This document shows, in pieces, positions 50,308 through 59,603 of a stretch of 64,000 bases of DNA. Location of the stretch: positions 1 to 64,000 of the forward strand of contig NZ_JAVCAP010000011.1 of the NCBI RefSeq assembly GCF_030769565.1, read 5' to 3'. Under the pieces are notes generated by a model. It ran no database searches. It was given only the letters and a program-made list of their open reading frames with translations, and had not been told where the DNA came from. Both the position numbers and the translations under genes were made by a program. Positions within the stretch are counted from its first letter, which is position 1, and each line of letters opens with the position of its first letter. Origin of the DNA: Methylophilus aquaticus (lineage in GTDB: Bacteria; Pseudomonadota; Gammaproteobacteria; Burkholderiales; Methylophilaceae).

Positions 50308-51633
50308 TCAGGCAGGCATCAATGTGAGTTGTACACGCAAGCCGCGCAAACGTTCGGAATGCGTGAGTACAACATTGCCTTGGTAATGTTGCACAATGTC
50401 CTGCACAATCGCCAGCCCCAGGCCACTACCTGGTTTGGATTCGTCCATCCGCATGCCACGCTGCAGCAAGGTTTCTAGCGCTGGCGCATGGCTACCAGGG
50501 CCGTCGTCCTCTACGGTAATGTGTATGGCGCTGTGGACGGAAATCGTTAATTGCACCTGGCTGCGGCACCATTTAAACGCGTTATCAAGCACGTTTCCGA
50601 GTAGCTCCAACATATCCTCACGGTCTACCATCACGCGCGCCTGGCCGTCGTGCTGCCAGGCAAAAGCCACGGTCTTTTCACTGTAAATTTTTTGCAGTGT
50701 CGCCACCAGCTTAGGTAGCTCTACTTCCAGATCCGTCGTTTGACTGCTATACACATCCCCCATCAAGCGTGCACGTTTTAATTCGCGCTCCACATCTTGA
50801 TAAATATCAGCGCTACAACTTTGTACCATTTGCCGTAACTGGGCATCACTTTCTGCCGTGGCATCCGCAGACAATAACTGTAGCTGGGCGAGACGGGTTT
50901 TGAGCCCATGGGCCAGATTGCCAATGGCCAACCGCGAGCGCCGGGTTTTATGGCTGGCACTTTTGAGAATACGGTTAAACTCATTCACCAGCGGCATCAC
51001 CTCGGCGGGTCCGCTGGCATGAATCTGCTGTAGCTCGCCGCTCGCCACTTTTGCCAGGTTTTCCTTGATTTGCTGTAATGGGTTCAGCGTATTCACCACG
51101 ATCCAACGCTGCAAGACGAGCAGCGCCAGCAAGCCTAGTAAGGAAAACACCCCATACAGCCAGTGAAACATGCGCAAACTTTGCTGCATTTCGACCAGGC
51201 TTTCAGCGATATAAATCGTAACGGTTTGCTGCTGCTTGCGATAACCATGCCCCAACAGCAACAGTGGCTGGGATTCAGGGCCTGTCACATGCGTGACCTG
51301 CTCTTCACCCACGTTGAGCGCGCTGACCGGCAATTCCACATCCCACCACGAGCGTGACTGGGCTTTTTGCGTGCCTAGCATCACAATGAAATAGCGTCCA
51401 GAAAAAGGACGCTGGTATGAAGGCGTCATCACATGCGGCGCCAACACCAGTTGCCCGCGCCCATTCACAGTGACGCCAGCGAGTATGCCTTCGGCTTCCT
51501 GTTGCATGCGTGCCGCCATCTGCGACTGGATCATGTGGTCTATGGTAAAAGTCACCACCGCCCATTGCAGCGTCAGCAGTCCGACCAGGCTGAGCGTCAA
51601 CCCCAGCGATAATTGCTTACGCAACGACTTCAT
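50308..51633 (-). CDS. PhoQ-like sensor histidine kinase
   Basis: A 441-residue kinase with TM1 near residues 10-30, a periplasmic domain of about 130 residues, TM2 near 168-187 and HAMP. The H-box is of the PhoQ type (AIGNLAHGLKTRLAQLQLL). ATP-binding boxes are NVLDNAFKWC, VEDDGPG and GSGLGLAIV. Its start overlaps the end of the regulator gene by 4 bp. The signal, possibly divalent cations or envelope stress, is inferred from family only. Confidence 0.9.
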   Translation of the reverse strand: MKSLRKQLSLGLTLSLVGLLTLQWAVVTFTIDHMIQSQMAARMQQEAEGILAGVTVNGRGQLVLAPHVMTPSYQRPFSGRYFIVMLGTQKAQSRSWWDVELPVSALNVGEEQVTHVTGPESQPLLLLGHGYRKQQQTVTIYIAESLVEMQQSLRMFHWLYGVFSLLGLLALLVLQRWIVVNTLNPLQQIKENLAKVASGELQQIHASGPAEVMPLVNEFNRILKSASHKTRRSRLAIGNLAHGLKTRLAQLQLLSADATAESDAQLRQMVQSCSADIYQDVERELKRARLMGDVYSSQTTDLEVELPKLVATLQKIYSEKTVAFAWQHDGQARVMVDREDMLELLGNVLDNAFKWCRSQVQLTISVHSAIHITVEDDGPGSHAPALETLLQRGMRMDESKPGSGLGLAIVQDIVQHYQGNVVLTHSERLRGLRVQLTLMPA

Positions 51634-52295
51634 GCTGTTGCACTCACCAGCACATACCCCTGACCGCGCTTGGTCAGTATCCTATCCGCCCCTATTTTCT
51701 GCCGCAGGCGGTTCACATAGACCTCGATCACATTGCTGTCCTTATCGGCATCATAGGCATACACATGCTCGGTGAGCTCGGTTTTAGAGAAAATGCGACC
51801 AGGGTGCAGCATCAGGTAACGCAACAGCCTGAACTCGGTGCCGGTCAACACATGCGCCGCTTCGCCCTGCCATACCGTTTGCGTATGCTCATCAAGCTTT
51901 AAATCTTCAACCACCAGACCGCCACTGACAACCCCAACCGTGCGTTTATGCACAGCACTGATCCGCGCCAGTAACTCCTCCATATGAAAAGGCTTGGTCA
52001 CATAATCATCCGCACCCAGATTAAAGGCTTCGACTTTCTCCTGCCAACTGCTGCGTGCCGTCAGTACGATCACCGGCATCGCCAGCCCTTTGGTTCGCCA
52101 TTCAGCCAGAACTTCCAGCCCAGGACGCCCCGGCAGACCCAAATCGAGTATGACCAAATCGTACGGCTCCAATGCGCCTTGAATGCCAGCTTCAATACCC
52201 TCCTGCAACCAGTCGCACGCATACCCCGCTACCTTGAGCGCCTGCTGGGTCTGCGTGCCAAGCAAGGCATCATCTTCCACCAACAGCAAACGCAT
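51630..52295 (-). CDS. OmpR/PhoP-family response regulator
   Basis: A 221-residue regulator: receiver with MRLLLVEDDALLG and acceptor Asp in LVILDLGLPGRPG, then a winged-helix domain (LTGTEFRLLRYLMLHPGRIF; NVIEVYVNRLRQKIG). The ATG at 52293-52295 overlaps the stop of the PepSY gene upstream (TGATG). It forms an operon with that gene and the kinase. Confidence 0.93.
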   Translation of the reverse strand: MRLLLVEDDALLGTQTQQALKVAGYACDWLQEGIEAGIQGALEPYDLVILDLGLPGRPGLEVLAEWRTKGLAMPVIVLTARSSWQEKVEAFNLGADDYVTKPFHMEELLARISAVHKRTVGVVSGGLVVEDLKLDEHTQTVWQGEAAHVLTGTEFRLLRYLMLHPGRIFSKTELTEHVYAYDADKDSNVIEVYVNRLRQKIGADRILTKRGQGYVLVSATA

Positions 52296-52657
52296 CAGTC
52301 GTCCTGCTCCATTTTCAGCAACTGTCCGGTTTTGGCATCCAGCTTCAGCTCCCACACCTGGCTACTGGCATCCAGTATGTCTATCTCATACACATAACGC
52401 CCATGCTTTTTCTCAAGCTCCACCTCAAGAATTTCACCAGCTTTATAGGATTTGGCTTTTTGCGAGATTTTTTCCAGGCTCAGAATTTCACCTTTGGCAG
52501 ATAAGCGGCCAGCGTTGGCCGCACTTTCACCCGAATCGGCACACGCTAATAAAGACAGTGTTGCCAGCAAAACCAGTAAGGCAAACCAGCCCATCCATAC
52601 ACGGCGTTTGGTCCAAAACATGTACATCAAGCTCCTGAAAATGGTAGAGATGTCCAA
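52295..52657 (-). CDS. PepSY-domain protein, first gene of the PhoP/PhoQ-like operon
   Basis: A 120-residue protein with an N-terminal hydrophobic segment (WFALLVLLATLSLLACADSG) that may be a signal anchor or lipoprotein signal (LLAC). The PepSY domain lies at residues 55-118 (LSLEKISQKAKSYKAGEILE; YEIDILDASSQVWELKLDAK). It resembles the PepSY protein at 49947-50282 on the far side of the kinase gene. It is probably controlled by, or feeds into, the two-component pair it is joined to. Confidence 0.85.
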   Translation of the reverse strand: MDISTIFRSLMYMFWTKRRVWMGWFALLVLLATLSLLACADSGESAANAGRLSAKGEILSLEKISQKAKSYKAGEILEVELEKKHGRYVYEIDILDASSQVWELKLDAKTGQLLKMEQDD

Positions 52658-52797
52658 AGTTTAACAGCATTCATCTTAAACCAAGCTTAAAGGCAAGCCG
52701 CCATCAGCATCAAAAGTTCAGATTAATTAAGCAGGGATACTTTAAAAACCTTGCAACCGCTACAATATAAAACTGAGCCTTTAATCACCCCGCTGAC

Positions 52798-53397
52798 ATG
52801 CAATTTCTATCCCATACCTCCAGTGCCAGATTACCCACGCAGTTTGGTGAGTTTGATATCCACGTATTCACTGACAGCCGCAATGGCGTGGAGCATGTCG
52901 CGCTAGCCTATGGGGATGTGCAAGGCGCGAACGACCCGCTGGTGAGAGTACATTCGGAATGCCTGACAGGCGATGTGTTTGGCTCGACACGCTGTGATTG
53001 TGGTGAACAGCTGCATCATGCGCAACGCCTGATTCAGGAAACTGGCCAGGGCTTGATTTTGTATTTAAAAAATCATGAAGGGCGTGGCATAGGCCTCGCC
53101 AATAAAATGCGTGCCTATGCCCTGCAAGACCACGGCATGGATACCGTAGAAGCCAATATCGCCCTTGGTCTGCCAGTCGATGCACGCACCTATGAAAGTG
53201 CGGCAGACATGCTGCGCTACTTTGCAATCAACAGCATACGCCTGCTTTCCAACAACCAGGAAAAACGCACTGCCCTGCAAACGTTAGGTATTACCATCCA
53301 TCAGCAAGTGCCTTTGCTAACCACCCCTACTACAGAAAATCTTAAGTACTTGAAAACCAAGTCGGTCAAGCTTGGGCATTTGATTCCAGACCTGTGA
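52798..53397 (+). CDS. ribA: GTP cyclohydrolase II
   Basis: A 199-residue enzyme that opens GTP in the first step of riboflavin synthesis. Zinc-binding Cys residues are in SECLTGDVFGSTRCDCGEQL, and GTP/catalytic residues in LYLKNHEGRGIGLANKMRAY and the Arg-containing NPxKxxAL-equivalent SNNQEKRTAL. It is the standalone form without a RibB domain. Confidence 0.96.
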   Translation: MQFLSHTSSARLPTQFGEFDIHVFTDSRNGVEHVALAYGDVQGANDPLVRVHSECLTGDVFGSTRCDCGEQLHHAQRLIQETGQGLILYLKNHEGRGIGLANKMRAYALQDHGMDTVEANIALGLPVDARTYESAADMLRYFAINSIRLLSNNQEKRTALQTLGITIHQQVPLLTTPTTENLKYLKTKSVKLGHLIPDL

Positions 53398-53424
53398 TTT
53401 GCTGCCTTTTCGCTCATAAATAAC

Positions 53425-53455
53425 GGTTATAAGCCGCATACCAAATGTTATAACC
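53425..53455. promoter_or_regulatory. Inverted repeat upstream of metY
   Basis: GGTTATAA and TTATAACC are separated by 15 bp, about 60 bp before the metY start. The GTTATAA core also occurs in the shared elements upstream of sbp and cysT, which suggests a common sulfur regulator of the LysR type (CysB-like). This is inference from motif similarity. Confidence 0.45.
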
Positions 53456-53515
53456 CCCTGCTTGCTTCGGGTTTATACTGCTTTTTCCAATAATCATAAG
53501 CAGGAGAGCGACGAG

Positions 53516-54787
53516 ATGAAGCAAGAGACCCTATCGATCCATGGCGGCTATCACCCGGACCCCACCACCAAGGCGGTTGCGGTGCCCATTTACCAAACGA
53601 CCTCTTACGCGTTTGACAATACCCAGCATGGTGCAGACCTGTTTGACCTCAAAGTCCAAGGCAATATTTACACCCGTATCATGAACCCGACCACCGCCGT
53701 GCTCGAAGAGCGCCTGGCACAACTGGAAGGCGGTATTGGCGCGCTGGCACTGGCTTCTGGCATGGCCGCAATTACCTATGCGATTCAGACCATTGCCGAG
53801 GCAGGCGATAATATCGTTTCTGTCTCGACGCTGTATGGCGGCACCTATAACTTTTTTGCACATACCCTGCCCAAGCAAGGCATTGAAGTCCGTTTTTTTG
53901 ATTATCGCGATCCGGCCTCACTGGAAAAACTGATCGACAGTCGCACCAAACTGGTCTTCGCCGAAACCATAGGCAACCCGCTGGGCAATGTGGTTGATCT
54001 GGGCGCCATCAGTGCTGCCGCCCACAAACATGGTGTACCGGTGATTGTTGACAACACAGTCGCCACACCGATTCTGTCTCGTCCATTCGAGCACGGTGTG
54101 GATATTGTGGTGCACTCGCTGACCAAATACATAGGCGGTCACGGCAACTCGATAGGCGGCATCATCGTCGATAGCGGCAAATTCCCCTGGGGCGAACATG
54201 CAGCCCGCTTCCCCAGTCTCAACACCCCGGACCCCAGCTACCATGGCGTGAATTATGTAGAAGCCCTGGGGCCCGCCGCCTACATCGCCCGTGCCCGTGT
54301 TGTACCGTTGCGTAACACCGGTGCCGCCATCAGCCCATTTAACAGCTTTCTCATCCTGCAAGGCCTGGAAACGCTAGCACTGAGAATTGAGCGACACAGC
54401 AACAACGCCCTGGCAGTCGCCAACTACCTGAAACATCATCCGAAAGTGAAATGGGTCAGATACGCTGGGCTTGAAGACCATCCCGACCATGCACTGGTCA
54501 AAAAATACCTGAATGGTCACGCCTCTGGCATCCTGTCCTTTGGCGTGCAAGATGGGCGTGAGGGCGGCACGCGTTTTATTGATGCCTTGCAACTCTTTAC
54601 GCGCCTGGTCAACATTGGCGATGCCAAAAGCCTCGCCTGCCACCCGGCCACCACCACCCACCGTCAACTCAATGCCGAAGAACTGGCACGCGCTGGCGTG
54701 AGGGCGGATATGGTCAGGTTATCGGTCGGGATTGAGCATATCGATGACTTGATTGCAGATTTGGAGCAGGCGTTGGCTAACGTTTAA
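53516..54787 (+). CDS. metY: O-acetylhomoserine aminocarboxypropyltransferase (sulfhydrylase)
   Basis: A 423-residue PLP enzyme of the Cys/Met metabolism family that makes homocysteine directly from sulfide and O-acetylhomoserine. The N-terminus (LSIHGGYHPDPTTKAVAVPI) is typical. The PLP Lys lies in HSLTKYIGGHGNSIGG, and the insertion FPSLNTPDPSYHGVNY distinguishes MetY from MetB/MetC. The ATG at 53516 follows an AGGAGAG site. Its role links sulfate uptake genes nearby to methionine synthesis. Confidence 0.94.
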   Translation: MKQETLSIHGGYHPDPTTKAVAVPIYQTTSYAFDNTQHGADLFDLKVQGNIYTRIMNPTTAVLEERLAQLEGGIGALALASGMAAITYAIQTIAEAGDNIVSVSTLYGGTYNFFAHTLPKQGIEVRFFDYRDPASLEKLIDSRTKLVFAETIGNPLGNVVDLGAISAAAHKHGVPVIVDNTVATPILSRPFEHGVDIVVHSLTKYIGGHGNSIGGIIVDSGKFPWGEHAARFPSLNTPDPSYHGVNYVEALGPAAYIARARVVPLRNTGAAISPFNSFLILQGLETLALRIERHSNNALAVANYLKHHPKVKWVRYAGLEDHPDHALVKKYLNGHASGILSFGVQDGREGGTRFIDALQLFTRLVNIGDAKSLACHPATTTHRQLNAEELARAGVRADMVRLSVGIEHIDDLIADLEQALANV

Positions 54788-54793
54788 GACTGC

Positions 54794-54816
54794 CAAAACC
54801 GGCCATGTCGGTTTTT
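54794..54816 (+). terminator. Terminator after metY
   Basis: AAAACCG pairs with CGGTTTT around a 7-base loop and a T-run follows, starting 7 bp after the metY stop. Confidence 0.7.
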
Positions 54817-54836
54817 CTGCTAAAGAAAACTATGCG

Positions 54837-54862
54837 AGCGCAGCAGCGATGCTGCGCTTTTT
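54837..54862 (+). terminator. Second, stronger terminator after metY
   Basis: A perfect 9-bp stem (AGCGCAGCA and TGCTGCGCT) with the GNRA-type loop GCGA is followed by TTTT. It marks the left boundary of the AT-rich insert. Confidence 0.85.
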
Positions 54863-55057
54863 CATCTATAGTCGAGTCATATCCGCAGGAGTTTCAAACT
54901 TCTGTCCAACTAACTAGTTGGGCAACATCTTGTCAACGAGTTAAATTCGTTGTTATCGAATCAACGTACTTTCAATGCTTAATTTTGGTATTGTTATATT
55001 TGGTAACTAGTTGTCCACCCTACTTGAATTAAATTAGTGTTATTAAGCCCCCGACAA

Positions 55058-55708
55058 ATGAGCCCTTTCTTGCAGAAACTAACAGAATATGGCTATGTTC
55101 AGTTTGATGGTCAGCCTTTTGGCAATAGCACTATGGAGATTGGCACGAACATCGGGATGGTGATCACTCTACCTATCATAAAAACAGTTCAAGAATTGAC
55201 ACCCTCAAATAGAGCTTCATTGGAAGCAAGTAGTTATAGCGGCAACTATGGTCTAGAAGAGTTTCCTTTTCATAGTGATATGGCCCATTGGTTTCAACCG
55301 CCAAGATATTTGCTACTTTGCTGCCGGGTACCTGCAATTTCTGTAGAAACACGAATAGTGAAATCAGAACAGATTTTTGAAGGAGAAGAAACAAATGATT
55401 TGCGCCGAGCATTATTCAGACCCCGGCGAAGACTTAATGGGCGTTTATCCCATCTTCGACTATTTGAAGGTGACTTTTACCGATGGGATTCTCTTTATAT
55501 TGAACCAATAAATAAACTAGGAGTATCGTTGCGTTCAAGGATTATAGATCGGCTAGCAAATGCAAACTACGAAGCGATAGTTTTAGGTTATTCTAACCAA
55601 TGTCTTCTGATCGATAATTGGCAAACCTTCCATGCGCGATCTGCCGTTACTTCTGAAGGTATGAATAGAAAACTTGAACGGCTCTACTTATCTGGACTTA
55701 AAGGTTAA
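55058..55708 (+). CDS. TauD/TfdA-like Fe(II)/2-oxoglutarate-dependent oxygenase
   Basis: A 216-residue protein in an AT-rich segment. The iron-binding facial triad is visible as His-x-Asp in EEFPFHSDMAHW (His72, Asp74) and a distal His in NWQTFHARSAV, followed by an Arg-containing stretch (RKLERLYLSG) suited to bind 2-oxoglutarate. GNYGLEEFPFHSD followed by PPRYLLLCC matches the TauD family pattern. It is shorter than the usual 270-300 residues at the N-terminus, and neither this ATG nor the GTG at 55037 has a ribosome site, so a 5' truncation is possible. A HEPN-type gene follows 3 bp downstream. The substrate is unknown. Confidence 0.72.
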   Translation: MSPFLQKLTEYGYVQFDGQPFGNSTMEIGTNIGMVITLPIIKTVQELTPSNRASLEASSYSGNYGLEEFPFHSDMAHWFQPPRYLLLCCRVPAISVETRIVKSEQIFEGEETNDLRRALFRPRRRLNGRLSHLRLFEGDFYRWDSLYIEPINKLGVSLRSRIIDRLANANYEAIVLGYSNQCLLIDNWQTFHARSAVTSEGMNRKLERLYLSGLKG

Positions 55709-55711
55709 TTA

Positions 55712-56653
55712 ATGAAGCAAACAAGTCATGAATGGTCAAAAGAGTCTTTGTTCGCAAAAGCACAACTTTACGCTGAAGTAATGTTTGAAAATCAAGACAG
55801 TAATTGGCAATTTGGTTTGTGGTCAGCCTTTGTGCTTGAAATGCTAGTCCGTGCCGCAATTGCAAACGTATCTCCAGTATTACTTGCTGATAGCAAAGAT
55901 TGGAATAACCTACTCCACGCTTTGGATAGACCAACCAAAAAGCAAAAATTCGTCGCAAAATCTGCGTCAATAACAGAACTGATACAAAGAGTTGAAGACT
56001 TAATTGACGGATTTACAAGAGAGCATTCAAATTTCTGTGCAAACCAAGTAGCGCGAAGGAATAGTGAAGTTCACTCTGGAAATATGCCTTTTGAAAACTT
56101 AGGAACAGCCTCATGGCTTCCTAACTTCTTCACCGTTTCTCAAATACTTGCTAACGAAATTGGCGAGTCACTTGAATCACTGTTCGGAAACACTGTGGCT
56201 GAACAAGCTAAAGAGGAAATATCTGCATTTAAAGACGATACTGCCAATACAGTTAATGACACTATTAATGCTCATAAAACTGTTTGGAATGATAAAAACC
56301 TCGAAGAGCAGGAGCAAGCTCGAAAGCAAGCAGAGACCGTCTCTCTTCGGCATTATGGCCATCGTGTGAATTGCCCAGCATGCAACAGCATCGCTTTATT
56401 ACAGGGAAAGTCAGCTGGCGAAGCTAAGAAAGAAGTTACTGATGACGGCATTATCGAAAGACAAGTGATGCGACCAGAAACTTTTCAATGCGTTGCGTGT
56501 GGTCTAAAGATAAATGGGTACTCGAAACTAAGAGCTGCCGATTTAGGGAATACGTATATCTCCACATCTCACTATGATGCGCTAGAGTATTTTGATGTCG
56601 ATCTCGATGATCATATTCGAGATATGATGGCAGATGATAACAACGAGTATTGA
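55712..56653 (+). CDS. HEPN-motif protein with C-terminal zinc ribbon
   Basis: A 313-residue protein I cannot place in a named family. Residues 10-160 are helical and contain R116-N-S-E-V-H121, which fits the Rx4H motif of HEPN ribonucleases, followed by SGNMPFE. Residues 165-210 look like a charged coiled coil. Four Cys in two pairs (C221/C224 in NCPACNS and C260/C263 in QCVACGL) form a likely zinc ribbon. The C-terminus is very acidic. It is coupled to the oxygenase gene upstream. Low GC and low-usage codons differ from the flanking metY and cys genes, which suggests horizontal transfer. RNA cleavage, as in toxins or phage defence, is inference. Confidence 0.68.
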   Translation: MKQTSHEWSKESLFAKAQLYAEVMFENQDSNWQFGLWSAFVLEMLVRAAIANVSPVLLADSKDWNNLLHALDRPTKKQKFVAKSASITELIQRVEDLIDGFTREHSNFCANQVARRNSEVHSGNMPFENLGTASWLPNFFTVSQILANEIGESLESLFGNTVAEQAKEEISAFKDDTANTVNDTINAHKTVWNDKNLEEQEQARKQAETVSLRHYGHRVNCPACNSIALLQGKSAGEAKKEVTDDGIIERQVMRPETFQCVACGLKINGYSKLRAADLGNTYISTSHYDALEYFDVDLDDHIRDMMADDNNEY

Positions 56654-56720
56654 TAAGCCAATAAAACCATTCCCGTATGGAAATGGCCTAATCAATAAAG
56701 TTTCTGCTGTTGAGGTGGAG

Positions 56721-57698
56721 CTAAAACACCCGCAACTGTGACGGTTTCAGGTACACCGTCTCACCCTGCTGAAAATTCAACTGGTTAAACTGTTCGCGTC
56801 CCAGTTCAACATCCACATACTGCGCGTTGTCAGCACGCTTGATCTCCAGCCTGACAAGAGAGCCCACCGAATGCACATAGGTCAGTGCGCCAGCAATGCT
56901 GTTTTCCTGAGGCTCGCGGCTGACGGCGATTTCATAAGGTCGCACAAAGCCTTTGCCTTGTGGGGTCTCAAAAGCGTTTACGTTGCCTAAAAACTCATAC
57001 ACAAACGGCGTGGCTGGATTATCGTAAACCGCTTGTGGCGAACCCACCTGCTCTACCTGACCATGGTTCATGACGACAATGGTATCAGCCACTTCCAACG
57101 CTTCTTCCTGGTCGTGCGTGACAAACACGCTGGTCACATGCAACTCATCATGCAAGCGGCGTAGCCAGCGGCGTAGGTCTTTACGCACTTTGGCATCCAG
57201 TGCACCGAAAGGCTCATCGAGCAACAAGACTTTAGGCTCAACCGCCAGCGCGCGGGCCAGCGCAATCCGTTGCCGCTGACCACCGGACAATTGTGGTGGA
57301 TAACGGTCTGCCAGCCAATCCAGCTGCACCAGGCTTAACAAATCATGTACGCGTTTTTTGATCTCGGCCTCGCTGGGGCGCGTGGCTTTGGGCCGCACGC
57401 GTAAACCAAATGCCACATTTTCAAAGACGGTCATATGGCGGAACAACGCATAGTGCTGGAACACAAAGCCGACCTGACGCTCGCGGACATCGGTATGTGT
57501 GGTGTCCTGGCCATCAAACAGCACCTGGCCGCCGTCAGGGGTTTCCAGGCCAGCGATGATCCGTAGCAAGGTCGTTTTACCGCAACCTGATGGCCCTAGC
57601 AACGCCACCAGCTCCCCTGAAGGCACTTGCAGGTTGATATCGCGCAAGGCGCTAAACTGGCCGAAACCTTTACTGATATTTTGTATGGTGATGCTCAT
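56721..57698 (-). CDS. cysA: Sulfate/thiosulfate ABC transporter ATP-binding protein
   Basis: A 325-residue ATPase: Walker A ([16 protein letters not shown]), signature ([16 protein letters not shown]) and Walker B ([12 protein letters not shown]), then a C-terminal TOBE-like domain. It energises sulfate import with CysT and CysW. It begins 1 bp after cysW and ends the operon. Confidence 0.95.
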   Translation of the reverse strand: MSITIQNISKGFGQFSALRDINLQVPSGELVALLGPSGCGKTTLLRIIAGLETPDGGQVLFDGQDTTHTDVRERQVGFVFQHYALFRHMTVFENVAFGLRVRPKATRPSEAEIKKRVHDLLSLVQLDWLADRYPPQLSGGQRQRIALARALAVEPKVLLLDEPFGALDAKVRKDLRRWLRRLHDELHVTSVFVTHDQEEALEVADTIVVMNHGQVEQVGSPQAVYDNPATPFVYEFLGNVNAFETPQGKGFVRPYEIAVSREPQENSIAGALTYVHSVGSLVRLEIKRADNAQYVDVELGREQFNQLNFQQGETVYLKPSQLRVF

Positions 57699-57699
57699 A

Positions 57700-58590
57700 T
57701 TAAACCGTCACTTCCTGTTCGTTATCTGCTGCCGACTGCGAGGCCTGCCATTCCACATAGGTTTTTAAAATCAGCGTCACCAATGCCAGCAAGGTGAGCA
57801 ATGACGCCACTGCGAAGGCCGCAGCATAGTTATATTCGTTGTACAAAATTTCCACATGCAGGGGCATGGTATTGGTCAGGCCACGAATATGCCCGGAGAC
57901 CACAGACACCGCGCCAAACTCGCCCATGGCACGGGCATTTGTGAGGATCACGCCATAAATCAGGCCCCACTTCACATTGGGCAGAGTCACATGCCAAAGC
58001 ATTTTCCAACCCGAGGCACCCAGCACCAGTGCGGCTTCTTCTTCCTCCTTGCCCTGCGCCTGCATCAGCGGAATCAGTTCGCGTGCCACAAATGGAAAGG
58101 TCACAAAAATGGTTGCCAGTACAATGCCCGGCACGGCAAATACCACCTTGATATCATGATCAATCAACCACTCGCCAAACCAGCCCTGCAAGCCAAAAAT
58201 CAGCACAAAAATGAGGCCGGCAATCACCGGTGAAACAGCAAAGGGCAAATCGATCAAAGTGATCAGAAAGCTTTTACCTTTGAACTCAAACTTGGCAATC
58301 GCCCAAGCCGCCGCCACGCCAAACACCAGATTAAGGGGCACGGCAATCAAGGCCGCAATCAGGGTCAGTTGCATGGCAGAAACCGCATCAGATTCGGTGA
58401 TGGCGGCAAGATAGACATCCCACCCTTTACGCAAGGCCTCGCTAAATACGGCGGCCAGCGGCAACAGTAAAAACAGCCCGAGAAACGCAAAGGCTAACGC
58501 CAATAGCAGGCGGCGTACCCAGGGCGGTTCTGAGGTTGCACGCTTAAGGGCAACCTTGCCATGGTATTGTTGAAATTGTGTTTGATGCAC
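57700..58590 (-). CDS. cysW: Sulfate/thiosulfate ABC transporter permease CysW
   Basis: A 296-residue permease with six predicted membrane segments. The ABC permease loop [22 protein letters not shown] contacts Cys[21 protein letters not shown] is characteristic of CysW. It lies between cysT and cysA. Confidence 0.94.
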   Translation of the reverse strand: MHQTQFQQYHGKVALKRATSEPPWVRRLLLALAFAFLGLFLLLPLAAVFSEALRKGWDVYLAAITESDAVSAMQLTLIAALIAVPLNLVFGVAAAWAIAKFEFKGKSFLITLIDLPFAVSPVIAGLIFVLIFGLQGWFGEWLIDHDIKVVFAVPGIVLATIFVTFPFVARELIPLMQAQGKEEEEAALVLGASGWKMLWHVTLPNVKWGLIYGVILTNARAMGEFGAVSVVSGHIRGLTNTMPLHVEILYNEYNYAAAFAVASLLTLLALVTLILKTYVEWQASQSAADNEQEVTV

Positions 58591-58659
58591 GATGACACCC
58601 CTGAATAATGGTTTGTATATGGTTGCGGAGAATGAACTGTGGCCGCAGCTTGGTCCGGG

Positions 58660-59493
58660 TCAAGCCCGGTTCCCATGCCGGTGGCTACTCCACCATTGCA
58701 ACAGGTTAATGATGAGCAACAAGGCAAATGAAATCACCAGCATCACCACGGCAATTGCGGTTGCGCCTGCATAATCATATTGTTCAAGCTTGGTAATAAT
58801 CATCAACGGCGTGATTTCTGACACCATGGGCATATTGCCTGCAATAAAGATCACCGAGCCATACTCGCCTACTGCCCGTGCAAATGCCAGCGAAAAACCG
58901 GTGAGCAGCGCAGGCCAGATCGCGGGCAAAATGATTTTATAAAAGGTCTGCCAACGGTTGGCACCCAAGCTGGCTGCGGCTTCTTCGGCCTCAGCGCTAA
59001 AATCCTCCAGGATAGGCTGCACGGTGCGCACCACAAAGGGCAGGCCTATAAAGGTCAGGGCGACCACCACGCCCAGCGGCGTGAAGGCGACCTTGATGCC
59101 ATGTGGCTCCAGCCATTGGCCCAGCCAGCCATTCGGCGCATAAATCGCTGTGAGTGAAATACCGGCTACCGCCGTCGGCAATGCAAAAGGCAAATCTACC
59201 AGTGCATCGAGTACTTTTTTGCCAAAAAACTGATAGCGCACCAGCACCCATGCGGTTAACAAGCCAAACACCAGGTTGATCAGTGCCGCAATCAATGACG
59301 CACCGAAAGTGAGGCGGTAGGTGGCCAATACCCTGGGCGTGGTCACTACCGCCCAGAACTCACTGGGCCCTAGCTCGGCTGAGCGTAAAAAAACGGCGGC
59401 CAATGGAATCAGCACAATCAGGCTCAGGTAAACCAGGGTGTAGCCTAATGAAAGACCGAACCCCGGCAGTAAATGCTTTTTTTTCTTCTTCAT
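58660..59493 (-). CDS. cysT: Sulfate/thiosulfate ABC transporter permease CysT (CysU)
   Basis: A 277-residue permease with six membrane segments. The ABC loop is EEAAASLGANRWQTFYKIIL and the CysT-typical FIAGNMPMVSEITPLMIITK is present. The first gene of the cysTWA transcript; a 28-bp element shared with the sbp promoter lies 62 bp upstream of its start. Confidence 0.94.
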   Translation of the reverse strand: MKKKKKHLLPGFGLSLGYTLVYLSLIVLIPLAAVFLRSAELGPSEFWAVVTTPRVLATYRLTFGASLIAALINLVFGLLTAWVLVRYQFFGKKVLDALVDLPFALPTAVAGISLTAIYAPNGWLGQWLEPHGIKVAFTPLGVVVALTFIGLPFVVRTVQPILEDFSAEAEEAAASLGANRWQTFYKIILPAIWPALLTGFSLAFARAVGEYGSVIFIAGNMPMVSEITPLMIITKLEQYDYAGATAIAVVMLVISFALLLIINLLQWWSSHRHGNRA

Positions 59494-59554
59494 ACCTTGT
59501 CGGTGCGTGGATTAAACAGGCGCTAATGTAGCGTGAAACTCTAAAAAAATTAAA

Positions 59555-59582
59555 GAATAAATAATCATTTATTTATAACTAT
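59555..59582 (-). promoter_or_regulatory. 28-bp regulatory element upstream of cysT (copy 1)
   Basis: Identical at 25 of 28 positions to 61533-61560. Read on the minus strand it begins ATAGTTATAAATA and ends TTTATTC. It stands 62 bp upstream of the cysT start. A CysB-like LysR activator site is the likely meaning, by analogy with sulfate regulons. Confidence 0.65.
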
Positions 59583-59603
59583 TTCTTATATCCATTGCGT
59601 ACG

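Noticed and set aside
54805-55032. 75-codon reading frame downstream of metY
   Set aside because: It crosses the second terminator hairpin and has no domain or ribosome site.
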